Shown: positions 6,325 to 11,457 of the stretch, in pieces | Layout: each line of letters begins with the position of its first letter | Position numbering within the stretch: the first letter of the stretch is position 1 | Assembly: GCA_025455595.1 (NCBI GenBank) | Contig: JALOMD010000209.1 | Coordinates: forward strand, 1-11,457 | Direction of reading: 5' to 3' | Length of the DNA: 11,457 bases | Origin: Cytophagales bacterium | Lineage (GTDB): Bacteria; Bacteroidota; Bacteroidia; Cytophagales; 172606-1 | Position numbers and translations under genes: made by a program | The notes under the pieces: model-generated | The model's database searches: none | What the model saw: the letters and a program-made list of their open reading frames with translations, nothing else | What the model was told of the DNA's origin: nothing

Positions 6325-6984
6325 ATGACGAAAAAGGAAAGATACCGTCACTTCCTCGACTATTTTACGCAGCGTTTCGAGAACCCGCAGACCGAGTTGC
6401 ACTTTGAGAATCCGTACCAACTGCTGGTGGCGGTGGTTTTGAGTGCCCAATGCACCGACAAACGCGTAAACTTGACCACCCCGGCCTTGTTCGAGCGGTT
6501 TCCAGATGCGTTCTCACTCGCCGGCAGTCATTTCGACGAGCTTTTTCCATACATCCGCAGCATTTCGTATCCCAACAACAAGACCAAGCACCTGCTGGGC
6601 TTGGCGCAAATGCTCATAGGCGACTTTGGCGGCGAGGTGCCCGCTACGGTGGAGGAACTGCAACGTCTGCCCGGCGTTGGCCGTAAGACGGCCAACGTAA
6701 TCGCCTCGGTTATCTACAACCAGCCTACAATGGCCGTTGACACGCACGTGTTCCGCGTCTCCAAACGACTCGGTTTGGTAAGTGCCAAAGCCTCTACGCC
6801 GCTGGCCGTTGAAAAAGAACTGACTAAGAACATCCCGCAAGACTTGATTCCGAAGGCCCACCACTGGCTCATCCTACACGGCCGGTATGTGTGCGTGGCC
6901 CGCAAGCCCAAGTGCGCCGAATGCGCTTTGACGCATTTTTGCAAATACTTTGAGCGGTCAGAAAAAAGTAGGCAGCAGCAATAA
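6325..6984 (+). CDS. nth: Endonuclease III (DNA glycosylase/AP lyase)
   Basis: Removes oxidised pyrimidines and nicks abasic sites in base excision repair. The 219 residues from the ATG at 6325 match the family length. Motifs: VLSAQCTDKRVN near the N-terminus; helix-hairpin-helix LPGVGRKTANVI (115-126) with catalytic lysine K121; VDTHVFRVSKRLGL with catalytic aspartate D139; and the 4Fe-4S loop C190-x6-C197-x2-C200-x5-C206. These positions are almost the same as in E. coli Nth (K120, D138). An upstream in-frame start at 6238 would read through a dispersed palindrome and lacks homology, so it was rejected. The final codons (RQQQ and stop) lie inside a heptad array at 6971-7005, so the extreme C-terminus may have been shaped by repeat sequence. 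Terminators follow at 7098 and 7239. Confidence 0.97.
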   Translation: MTKKERYRHFLDYFTQRFENPQTELHFENPYQLLVAVVLSAQCTDKRVNLTTPALFERFPDAFSLAGSHFDELFPYIRSISYPNNKTKHLLGLAQMLIGDFGGEVPATVEELQRLPGVGRKTANVIASVIYNQPTMAVDTHVFRVSKRLGLVSAKASTPLAVEKELTKNIPQDLIPKAHHWLILHGRYVCVARKPKCAECALTHFCKYFERSEKSRQQQ

Positions 6985-7005
6985 GCAGTCGGCAGGAAAC
7001 AACAG
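6971..7005. repeat. Heptad array overlapping the nth stop codon
   Basis: Five units in phase: GGCAGCA, GCAATAA, GCAGTCG, GCAGGAA, ACAACAG. The next base, 7006, starts a palindrome. The nth stop codon is within the second unit. Confidence 0.6.
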
Positions 7006-7034
7006 GCGTTTTGGGTAAAAAATGACCAAAACGC
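7006..7034. repeat. Dispersed palindrome, copy at 7006
   Basis: Left arm GCGTTTTGGGT, centre AAAAAAT, right arm GACCAAAACGC. Both arms have diverged next to the centre. It abuts the heptad array ending at 7005. Confidence 0.78.
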
Positions 7035-7053
7035 GAATCAGATTTTTCTGGCC

Positions 7054-7132
7054 CCGTAGGAGCCTGCCGTCCGTAGCAATTGTAACAACACCCATACAAA
7101 AGCTCCGTAGGAGCGGCCCTACGGAGCTTTTT
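7054..7132 (+). terminator. Probable nth terminator with a repeated CCGTAGGAGC motif
   Basis: AAAAGCTCCGTAGG (7098-7111) pairs perfectly with CCTACGGAGCTTTT (7118-7131), 14 bp with a 6-nt loop, and the stem's own T-tract ends at 7132. The motif CCGTAGGAGC occurs at 7054-7063 and again at 7105-7114, and TCCTACG at 7165-7171 is its inverted core. The block therefore also looks like a member of another intergenic repeat family. Confidence 0.7.
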
Positions 7133-7178
7133 CTGTGGCTGTTCTGTATTTTTACAGACGGTCGTCCTACGAGACTTT

Positions 7179-7209
7179 GCCGTTTTGGGCAATTTTTGCC
7201 CAAAACGGC
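7179..7209. repeat. Dispersed palindrome, copy at 7179 (perfect)
   Basis: GCCGTTTTGGGCAA and TTGCCCAAAACGGC form perfect 14-bp arms around TTT. The outermost pairs (GCC opposite GGC) differ from the copy at 10209 (GGC opposite GCC), with complementarity kept in both. Confidence 0.93.
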
Positions 7210-7238
7210 CACTGGATTACAAATACTCAAAACGCAAT

Positions 7239-7269
7239 AGGGAGGCAACCGCAGGTTGCCTCCCTTTTT
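7239..7269 (+). terminator. Second intrinsic terminator between nth and the sorting-domain gene
   Basis: AGGGAGGCAACC (7239-7250) pairs perfectly with GGTTGCCTCCCT (7254-7265) across a GCA loop, followed by TTTT. The T-run is on the plus strand, so it acts in the direction of nth and shields the convergent minus-strand gene that ends at 7293. Confidence 0.85.
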
Positions 7270-7292
7270 GCTTGAAAACGTAGAACGTGGTT

Positions 7293-7673
7293 TCATTTCC
7301 GAATGATCATCCGCATGGAACGGCTGGTTTTGCCGACTTCCACTGTGTAAATGTAGATGCCGTCGGGCAGGTTGTCGGGGCGTTTGAATATTACCTCGTG
7401 GTCACCGGCTTCCAGCGGTTCGTCCAGCAAGGTGCTGATGCGGCTACCGACGATGTTGTAAAGCGTGACGCGTACGGTCTGTGCCTTCGGAATGGAAATG
7501 GCGATGGTCGTCTGGTCGTGGAAGGGGTTGGGATAGTTGGCTTTCACCACAAACGGCAGTTCTTTCGGCAGATTTTCTCGCGATGCGGCGGTGGCGACAT
7601 TCTGCCCTCGTGAGGTGGCGGCTGCACCCACTAAGCAACTGGCCGTTATCCATAAAAGTAGTAAACGTTTCAT
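7293..7673 (-). CDS. Small secreted protein with T9SS type A C-terminal sorting domain
   Basis: Residues 1-24 (MKRLLLLWITASCLVGAAATSRGQ) form a Sec signal peptide. After about 20 linker residues, VKANYPNPFHDQTTIAISIPKAQTVRVTLYNIVGSRISTLL through GIYIYTVEVGKTSRSMRMIIRK is a complete Por-secretion-tail domain. This domain directs proteins across the outer membrane by the type IX system and is normally cleaved off. At 126 residues almost nothing is left to serve as cargo, which is unusual: most such proteins carry a large N-terminal enzyme or adhesin. It could be a remnant of a larger secreted protein, a surface peptide in its own right, or a small competitor or regulator of sorting. The ATG at 7673 is well placed for the signal peptide. 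It converges on nth and is followed by no gene on its own strand until folD. Confidence 0.88.
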   Translation of the reverse strand: MKRLLLLWITASCLVGAAATSRGQNVATAASRENLPKELPFVVKANYPNPFHDQTTIAISIPKAQTVRVTLYNIVGSRISTLLDEPLEAGDHEVIFKRPDNLPDGIYIYTVEVGKTSRSMRMIIRK

Positions 7674-7831
7674 AGCTTCATAGTGTAAAAATATTCAATA
7701 GCAATCGTGTTGTGTTTAACCTGTAAGTCATTAGACAAATCTCGTACCAGAATTGTTTAAAATGCCGGACAATAATGAGTATTTTTTTCCGTTTGATACG
7801 TTTTGTATTGGCCTTTGCAGGAGCGATGTAA

Positions 7832-9165
7832 TTATTTTGCCACAATTGCAGGCGAAACGTGTGTCCGCAAAGTGTCGAACACCTGAGTGGCAGTGAGTTC
7901 CGAACCCAGTAGCGCATCCGCTTGGCGCGTAATGAAAACCGGCGCGTCGGCTGAATCGTCGGGGTATCGGCCGTGCGAGCCGCGTATCAGCGAGCCGTCC
8001 AGCGGGATGATGTCCATCAGGTACCGAAAACCAAGCTTTTTTTTCAGCAGCGTGAACGCAACTTTCAGCGGCAACAGCTTGATGTCCGGGTTGGCGAACA
8101 TTTCCACCGGGTCGTAACCGGGCTTGCGGTGGATGTCCACGATGCGGGCAAAATCCGGGGCATGCCGGTCGTCAAGCCAATAATAATACGTAAACCACGC
8201 GTTTTGGTTCGCCACGGCCACCAGCTCGCCGGCCCGTTCGTGGTTCAGGTGATGGCGTTGTTTCCCCGTTTCGTCCAGCACCATCGCAATGCCGGGCGTG
8301 TTTTCGAGCAGTGTCCGCACTTGGTTCAGCACCGACGGGTCGTTTACATAGACGTGCGCCACTTGATGGTCGGCCAAGGCGAAGGCGCGGCTCATGCCCG
8401 CGTCGAGTAGTTCGGTGCCGCGTTCTTCGCGCACGGCAATGTAGCCCGCCCGCCGCAGCACGCGGTTGATGTCCACGGCTTGGTTTACGTTGGTAATTCC
8501 GTACTCCGAAAGTATAACCACCTGCGCCCCGCGTTTTTCGAAAAAAACGACCAAATCGGCTACCACTGCGTCAATTTCGTGCAAGTCTTGGGCGATTTTG
8601 GCAAAATCCAGCCCGTGCCGTTGCAGGTTGTAGTCCAAGTGCGGCAGATAGACCAACGACAAAGTGGGGCTGTGCCATTCTTCGACGAGCTTGGCCGCGT
8701 CGGCAATCCAGCGGCTGGAACGGATGCTGGTGCGCGGCCCCCAGAAGTCGAACAGCGGAAAGGTGCCGAGTTGGGCTTGGAGCCGGTCGCGGAGGTCGGC
8801 GGGCTGGGTGTAGCAGTCGGGCATCTTGCGGCCGTCGGCGAGGTACTGGGGCCGGGGCGTGACGGCGTAGTCCACCGACGACGCAGCACGTCCCAAAGCT
8901 TGGGTGCCTGCACCAGTCTGTTCGACTGCCGCCAGAGCTTCGGCTCGCATTCGTCGCGGAAATACCAGCCGTTGCCCACAATACCGTGTACGTCAGGCAT
9001 TTGCCCGGTCAAAAAAGTGGCCTGCGACGAACACGTAACGGCTGGCAGGGGAGGGCGGACGGTGGCGACACGCGCCTTGGCCGACCATTCCTTCAGGAAC
9101 GGCGTGTGTTCGCCGATGAGCCGCGTCGTCAGCCCGACGACGTTGAGTACTGCGGTTTTTTGCAT
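7832..9165 (-). pseudogene. Alkaline-phosphatase-superfamily phosphodiesterase / nucleotide pyrophosphatase, frameshifted
   Basis: Predicted metal-dependent hydrolase of phosphodiester or pyrophosphate bonds. The N-terminal part (9165 to about 8884) reads MQKTAVLNVVGLTTRLIGEHTPFL, LPAVTCSSQATFLTG (probable nucleophile T44) and GIVGNGWYFRDE, up to QAPKLWDVL. Homology continues one frame over, from SSVDYAVTPRPQYLADGRK at about 8881 to the stop at 7832, with metal-site motifs YLPHLDYNLQRHG, ILSEYG, ADHQVAHVYVNDP and GSHGRYP. In the relatives I remember, about 20 residues (an FTCAN-FWWYNMY-like segment) join the two parts; they are missing. So there is an out-of-frame deletion of about 60 bp at 8877-8884. 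As written, translation from the ATG continues in the wrong frame to 8560. Both halves otherwise show no further breaks, so the lesion is recent or an assembly error. Confidence 0.85.
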
Positions 9166-9170
9166 GTGAA

Positions 9171-9205
9171 GTCGTAAGTCGTAAGTCGTTAGTGGTAAGC
9201 GGTTG
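9171..9205. repeat. Heptad array in the phosphodiesterase leader
   Basis: Five units in phase: GTCGTAA, GTCGTAA, GTCGTTA, GTGGTAA, GCGGTTG. The array starts 5 bases from the ATG of the phosphodiesterase (minus strand) and its far end touches the palindrome that begins at 9206. This is the clearest heptad-palindrome junction in the window. Confidence 0.85.
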
Positions 9206-9233
9206 GCGTTTTGGGCATTTTTTGCTTAAAACG
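9206..9233. repeat. Dispersed palindrome, copy at 9206
   Basis: Left arm GCGTTTTGGGC, T-rich centre, right arm GCTTAAAACG with the same two C-to-T changes as the copy at 2371. It sits between the TonB-domain gene and the phosphodiesterase. Confidence 0.83.
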
Positions 9234-9283
9234 GTTTTCTGCTTTAGGGGAGGTCTTGGCGAGGTGCTGCGCAACGCCAGTAA

Positions 9284-9961
9284 TTATTCCTTTTGCATTT
9301 TGAACTTAACGGAAACCGTACATTCTGCGTTAACGGGCTTTCCATCGTGGGTGGCCGGTATCCAATGTATGGGTGCAAGTTCGGATTTGACCACCCGGGC
9401 TGCCTCTTCATCGCAACCGTAGCCGATTCCCTGTTTGACAAGGAAGCCGGATGCCTTGCCATCCGTACCAACCGTAAACACCACCAAAACCTCTCCCTCT
9501 ACTGCTTTCTTGAGGGCTTCACGAGGATACCGTAGAGAACCATGTTGGAAGAGTTCTTGAGAACTTTTTAGAGGAATGGGTGCACGGTCGAGTTCTCGTT
9601 GCTGCCAAATACCGCCACTGACGTTGACAAAGTGCTTCGCTGCGCCATCTTGGTGGATTTGCCTTTCCACCAACACTGTGTCTTGCGAGTAGTCGTATGC
9701 CAATTCTAACGTACTGTCAGAAGAATAGAATTCCCAAACGCCAACGCGGACGTTGTTTCTGTATTTTCCTTTCTCAGCCAGTTTGCCGTTCACCTTTTTT
9801 TCGTAATCGCCGTCTCTGGTGTTATTGTCGGCTTCGAGTACGTAATAAGTCTCTACCGATGTATCGCTTTTTGTTTCAGCTTTCTTGGTTTTTTGCTGCC
9901 CAACGGCGGCGGTTGTCAAACAGAGAAACAAAGCGGTTTTGAGTTGAAAGTTGTGTTTCAC
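9284..9961 (-). CDS. Secreted protein with TonB C-terminal domain and a MORN-like segment
   Basis: From the GTG at 9961 the 225-residue product opens with a signal peptide (MKHNFQLKTALFLCLTTAAVG), so the mature protein is periplasmic or lipid-free outer-envelope. Residues about 50-90 (KGKYRNNVRVGVWEFYSSDSTLELAYDYSQD) resemble one or two MORN/YwqK-type repeats. Residues about 144-222 (YPREALKKAVEGEVLVVFTVGTDGK through GKPVNAECTVSVKFKM) form a TonB C-terminal domain with the usual Y-P-x-x-A and G-x-V motifs. There is no N-terminal membrane anchor or proline-rich linker, so it is not a classical energy-transducing TonB; many Bacteroidota encode such stand-alone forms of unknown role. An ATG at 10063 would extend it by 34 residues through repeat-derived sequence, placing the hydrophobic stretch too far in. 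Start confidence is moderate. Confidence 0.85.
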   Translation of the reverse strand: MKHNFQLKTALFLCLTTAAVGQQKTKKAETKSDTSVETYYVLEADNNTRDGDYEKKVNGKLAEKGKYRNNVRVGVWEFYSSDSTLELAYDYSQDTVLVERQIHQDGAAKHFVNVSGGIWQQRELDRAPIPLKSSQELFQHGSLRYPREALKKAVEGEVLVVFTVGTDGKASGFLVKQGIGYGCDEEAARVVKSELAPIHWIPATHDGKPVNAECTVSVKFKMQKE

Positions 9962-9978
9962 AAAAAACGACGGATTAA

Positions 9979-10003
9979 GGTTTTGAGCAAAAAAAGCAAA
10001 CGC
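9979..10003. repeat. Decayed dispersed palindrome before the TonB-domain gene
   Basis: GGTTTTGAGCAAAAAAAGC followed by AAACG resembles the family with several changes. It falls inside the 34-codon extension that would exist if translation began at 10063, an argument that the extension is not real coding sequence. Confidence 0.4.
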
Positions 10004-10025
10004 TGTCAATTCGTCCAGCGTTTGC
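9996..10025. repeat. 10-bp perfect hairpin upstream of the TonB-domain gene
   Basis: GCAAACGCTG (9996-10005) pairs exactly with CAGCGTTTGC (10016-10025), with a 10-nt loop. It lies in the leader of the gene if the GTG at 9961 is the start. There is no T-run, so a role in translation or transcript stability is more likely than termination. Confidence 0.5.
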
Positions 10026-10067
10026 GTATCCGTTTTTTGAGGTTGCTTATAGTTTCTTTTCATAACG

Positions 10068-10141
10068 GCGTTTTGGGCGTTCCCGCTCCCGACAAGTCGG
10101 GACAGGCAATTGCGGGATTTGACAATTTTTGCTCAAAACGC
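10068..10141. repeat. Dispersed palindrome split by a nested hairpin element
   Basis: The left arm GCGTTTTGGGC is at 10068-10078 and the right arm GCTCAAAACGC at 10131-10141. Instead of the usual seven-base centre there are about 50 bases, including TCCCGC/GCGGGA outer arms (10081-10086, 10112-10117) and an inner hairpin TCCCGAC-AA-GTCGGGA (10087-10102). The inner hairpin is nearly the same as CCCCGAC-AC-GTCGGGG at 11168-11183, so it is itself a repeat. Confidence 0.75.
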
Positions 10142-10208
10142 AAGCCTATTGTCTTTCGCGAGCCTGCGGTTCCGGTCAGACGCACAGCGTACAGACCTAC
10201 GTGCAAAA

Positions 10209-10239
10209 GGCGTTTTGGGCAATTTTTGCCCAAAACGCC
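10209..10239. repeat. Dispersed palindrome, copy at 10209 (perfect)
   Basis: GGCGTTTTGGGCAA and TTGCCCAAAACGCC form perfect 14-bp arms around TTT. It lies about 40 bases past the msrB stop codon and could end that transcript as a hairpin, though no T-run follows on the minus strand. Confidence 0.93.
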
Positions 10240-10277
10240 TATGCGAAACAAAAGCCTAAACACCCGCTTACATTTTC

Positions 10278-10688
10278 TCACTTTTCGTCTTTCCTGAATT
10301 CCAACGAAGCTGAGTTGATGCAGTAGCGCAGCCCGGTGGGGCGCGGCCCGTCGTTGAAAACGTGGCCCAAGTGCGCCTCGCAGTTGGCGCAAAGCACTTC
10401 GGTGCGCACCATGCCGAACGTCCGGTCGGTTTCGGTCTCAATGTTTTGCGTATCCAGCGGAGCGTAGAAGCTCGGCCAACCGCAACCCGAATCAAACTTG
10501 GTGTCCGACTCGAACAGCGGCGTGCCGCAGCCCACGCACACGTAGGTGCCTTCGTCTTTGGTGTTCCAATACTCGCCCGTAAACGCCCGTTCGGTGCCCT
10601 TTTGGCGGGTCACGTAGTATTGCATCGGGGTCAGCTGGGCCTGCCATTCTTCTTCGGTCTTGGTTATTTTTTTCTTGGCGTTTTCCAT
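10278..10688 (-). CDS. msrB: Peptide-methionine (R)-S-oxide reductase (MsrB)
   Basis: Reduces methionine-R-sulfoxide in proteins, repairing oxidative damage; reduced by thioredoxin. The 136-residue product from the ATG at 10688 covers the whole SelR domain: WQAQLTPMQYYVTRQKGTERAFTGEYWNTKDEGTYVCVGCGTPLF, SGCGWPSFY, GMVRTEVLCANCEAHLGHVFNDGP and LRYCINSASLEF. C51/C54 and C100/C103 form the structural zinc site; C123 is the catalytic cysteine. There is no signal peptide, so the enzyme is cytoplasmic. An open frame continues upstream to 10985 but crosses two palindromes and one arm of the long inverted repeat, so it is not coding. Heptads and a 39-bp palindrome lie about 60-160 bases upstream of the start. 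Confidence 0.96.
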   Translation of the reverse strand: MENAKKKITKTEEEWQAQLTPMQYYVTRQKGTERAFTGEYWNTKDEGTYVCVGCGTPLFESDTKFDSGCGWPSFYAPLDTQNIETETDRTFGMVRTEVLCANCEAHLGHVFNDGPRPTGLRYCINSASLEFRKDEK

Positions 10689-10750
10689 CTGTTGTTCTGT
10701 CTTTATTTTAAAAAGAGAACACCGACGCGAGAGAAAGAGTTTGAACAAAA

Positions 10751-10815
10751 TGCGGAGGGCGGAATTGGGAGTGCGGAAAAGGCATAGGGCAAGGGGCGTG
10801 GAGCATAGGGAACAA
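10751..10815. repeat. Two heptad arrays upstream of msrB
   Basis: First array, 10751-10778: TGCGGAG, GGCGGAA, TTGGGAG, TGCGGAA. After a two-base slip, the second, 10781-10815: GGCATAG, GGCAAGG, GGCGTGG, AGCATAG, GGAACAA. The second ends exactly where GCGTTTTGGGC begins at 10816. Confidence 0.7.
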
Positions 10816-10849
10816 GCGTTTTGGGCAAATTTTGCCCAAAACGCTTGTT
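10811..10849. repeat. Dispersed palindrome, longest copy
   Basis: Arms AACAAGCGTTTTGGGCAAA and its exact complement, 19 bp each, around a single T; 39 bp in all. The family core is 10816-10844. The palindrome extends further out than in other copies, and its right half is also the start of the long inverted repeat. Confidence 0.93.
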
Positions 10850-10905
10850 GTTGAAACTGGCGCAAGCGTCCGCTTGTGCCTATCAATTGACCAGCGTCCG
10901 CTGGT
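10834..10905. repeat. Long inverted repeat, left arm (72 bp)
   Basis: Exactly complementary to 11058-11129 over 72 bases. In order it holds half of the dispersed palindrome, a TTGTTGTTGAAACT spacer, hairpin GGCGCAAGCG-TC-CGCTTGTGCC (one G/T pair), the spacer TATCAATTG and hairpin ACCAGCG-TC-CGCTGGT. Two hairpins with the same loop and stem ends are typical of REP-like elements. Confidence 0.92.
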
Positions 10906-10961
10906 TGCAAACCGATAGGTTTGAAAAAATCGCTACCAACAGAGACAGAAAACAACGACAG

Positions 10962-10990
10962 GCGTTTTGGGCAAAAAATGCTCAAAACGC
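10962..10990. repeat. Dispersed palindrome, copy at 10962
   Basis: Left arm GCGTTTTGGGC, A-rich centre AAAAAAT, right arm GCTCAAAACGC. It lies in the 152-bp spacer between the arms of the long inverted repeat. Confidence 0.85.
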
Positions 10991-11041
10991 TTTCGACTTT
11001 CTCCCTGTCGGAAATGCACTATCGGCGTGGTTTCGTCATTT

Positions 11042-11056
11042 GCAAGCTTCGCTTGC
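11042..11056. repeat. Short hairpin beside the inverted repeat
   Basis: GCAAGC-TTC-GCTTGC, immediately inside the right arm. It resembles the arm's own CAAGCG hairpin and may be a third, partial unit. Confidence 0.5.
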
Positions 11057-11057
11057 G

Positions 11058-11129
11058 ACCAGCGGACGCTGGTCAATTGATAGGCACAAGCGGACGCTTG
11101 CGCCAGTTTCAACAACAAGCGTTTTGGGC
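11058..11129. repeat. Long inverted repeat, right arm (72 bp)
   Basis: Exact complement of 10834-10905. Its outer end runs into the palindrome at 11119-11146, mirroring the left side. Perfect identity over 72 bp implies recent duplication or continuing gene conversion. Confidence 0.92.
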
Positions 11130-11146
11130 GATTTTTGCCTAAAACG
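11119..11146. repeat. Dispersed palindrome, copy at 11119
   Basis: Left arm GCGTTTTGGGC, centre GATTTTT, right arm GCCTAAAACG. The left arm is shared with the long inverted repeat; the right arm carries one C-to-T change. Confidence 0.83.
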
Positions 11147-11149
11147 AAA

Positions 11150-11312
11150 CCTCACCCCCTGGCCCCTCCCCGACACGTCGGGGCAGGCTTCCCAAGGGAG
11201 CGGGGTGTCTCTTCAACCCAACGAGTCTTTCCATTGAGCAGGTTCAGGACGGTGAGCCAAGCCTATCCCGAAACACCCCCCTCTCCCGCTGGGAGAGGGG
11301 CCGGGGGTGAGG
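11150..11312. repeat. CCTCACCCCC-type inverted repeat block
   Basis: CCTCACCCCCTGGCCCCTCCC at 11150-11170 is closely complementary to 11291-11312. Inside lie a hairpin CCCCGAC-AC-GTCGGGG (11168-11183) and a perfect 10-bp hairpin CCCCTCTCCC-GCT-GGGAGAGGGG (11278-11300). Noncoding sequence of this CCTCACCCCC(G)GCCCCTCTCCC kind is common between genes in many bacterial phyla. It ends 7 bases before the stop codon of the next gene and could act as its terminator structure. About 90 bases between the arms (11208-11273) show nothing I recognise. Confidence 0.7.
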
Positions 11313-11318
11313 GCCTCC

Positions 11319-11457
11319 TTACCGCACAATCTGCACCTTGCCCGACTGGCCGTGTCGCCCGGCTTCGAGGCGATAGACGTACAGGCCCGGCGGCAGGTCG
11401 CCGGTGTCAAGTGTAAACGGTTGTCCGTTGTTGGACAATCGTTCTTGCCGGACGCTA
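11319..11457 (-). CDS. C-terminal end of a T9SS-sorted protein (partial)
   Basis: The gene enters from the right edge, so only its last 45 codons are visible. They read SVRQERLSNNGQPFTLDTGDLPPGLYVYRLEAGRHGQSGKVQIVR and a TAA stop. The L-P-x-G-L-Y-x-Y-R-L-E segment followed by a K-V-x-I-V-R strand is the end of a type A sorting domain, like the small protein at 7293-7673. The cargo, which would identify the function, lies outside the window. It is not the same gene family member as the small protein, because the visible residues differ throughout. Confidence 0.8.
   Translation of the reverse strand, partial: SVRQERLSNNGQPFTLDTGDLPPGLYVYRLEAGRHGQSGKVQIVR

Noticed and set aside
7714..7723. Second end of the insertion sequence (GTTTAACCTG)
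   Set aside because: Only 10 bases match the terminal repeat, with no partner end or target duplication; probably chance.
3931..9961. A functional system linking the kinase, sorting-domain protein, phosphodiesterase and TonB-domain protein
   Set aside because: They lie on both strands with terminators and repeats between them; nothing shows co-transcription or shared function.
10689..10985. N-terminal extension of msrB
   Set aside because: The frame is open only because the repeats lack stops; it covers two palindromes and one inverted-repeat arm, and MsrB is complete from 10688.
1..11146. CRISPR array
   Set aside because: The palindromes are spaced irregularly by hundreds to thousands of bases, differ in their centres and have no cas genes nearby.

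Overview
The window looks like a chromosomal segment of a Bacteroidota bacterium, perhaps of the Saprospiria or a related group. Two type IX secretion (T9SS) C-terminal sorting domains, a TonB C-terminal-domain protein with a signal peptide, a periplasmic-TPR hybrid-topology histidine kinase and the absence of clear Shine-Dalgarno sites all point that way. This placement is inference from protein families. The genes are ordinary chromosomal ones: queE (queuosine), folD (one-carbon metabolism), nth (base excision repair) and msrB (methionine sulfoxide repair). They do not form one pathway, and most appear to be single transcription units.

Layout. 1-348: gene-free, with small palindromes. 349-1515: a complete ISAs1-family insertion sequence with 15-bp perfect terminal repeats and a 9-bp target duplication, inserted 12 bp beyond the queE stop. 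1536-2186 (-): queE. 2187-2435: repeats and a probable folD terminator. 2436-3332 (-): folD. 3333-3930: gene-free, holding a possible operator-like direct repeat. 3931-6018 (+): TPR histidine kinase that has lost its G2 ATP-lid box through an out-of-frame deletion; the expected end of the kinase survives in another frame to 6130. 6325-6984 (+): nth. 7293-7673 (-): a small secreted protein made of little more than a T9SS sorting domain. 7832-9165 (-): alkaline-phosphatase-superfamily phosphodiesterase broken by a second internal deletion and frameshift. 9284-9961 (-): TonB-domain protein. 10278-10688 (-): msrB. 10689-11318: dense repeat region with a 72-bp inverted repeat. 11319-11457 (-): the end of a second T9SS-secreted protein.

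The most striking signal lies between the genes. A roughly 28-31 bp palindrome, GCGTTTTGGGC-(A/T-rich centre)-GCCCAAAACGC, occurs about 15 times, always outside confident coding sequence. At four loci its left edge is immediately preceded by five to seven degenerate 7-bp units; their sequence differs between loci but is self-similar within each. Similar heptads without the palindrome lie before folD and queE. I know of no name for this composite. Other repeat types (paired short hairpins, CCCGAC-GTCGGG hairpins, a CCTCACCCCC inverted pair) are nested in or next to it. I see no CRISPR array, tRNA, rRNA, prophage or defence system. The repeat architecture and the two gene-breaking deletions are the points most worth following.
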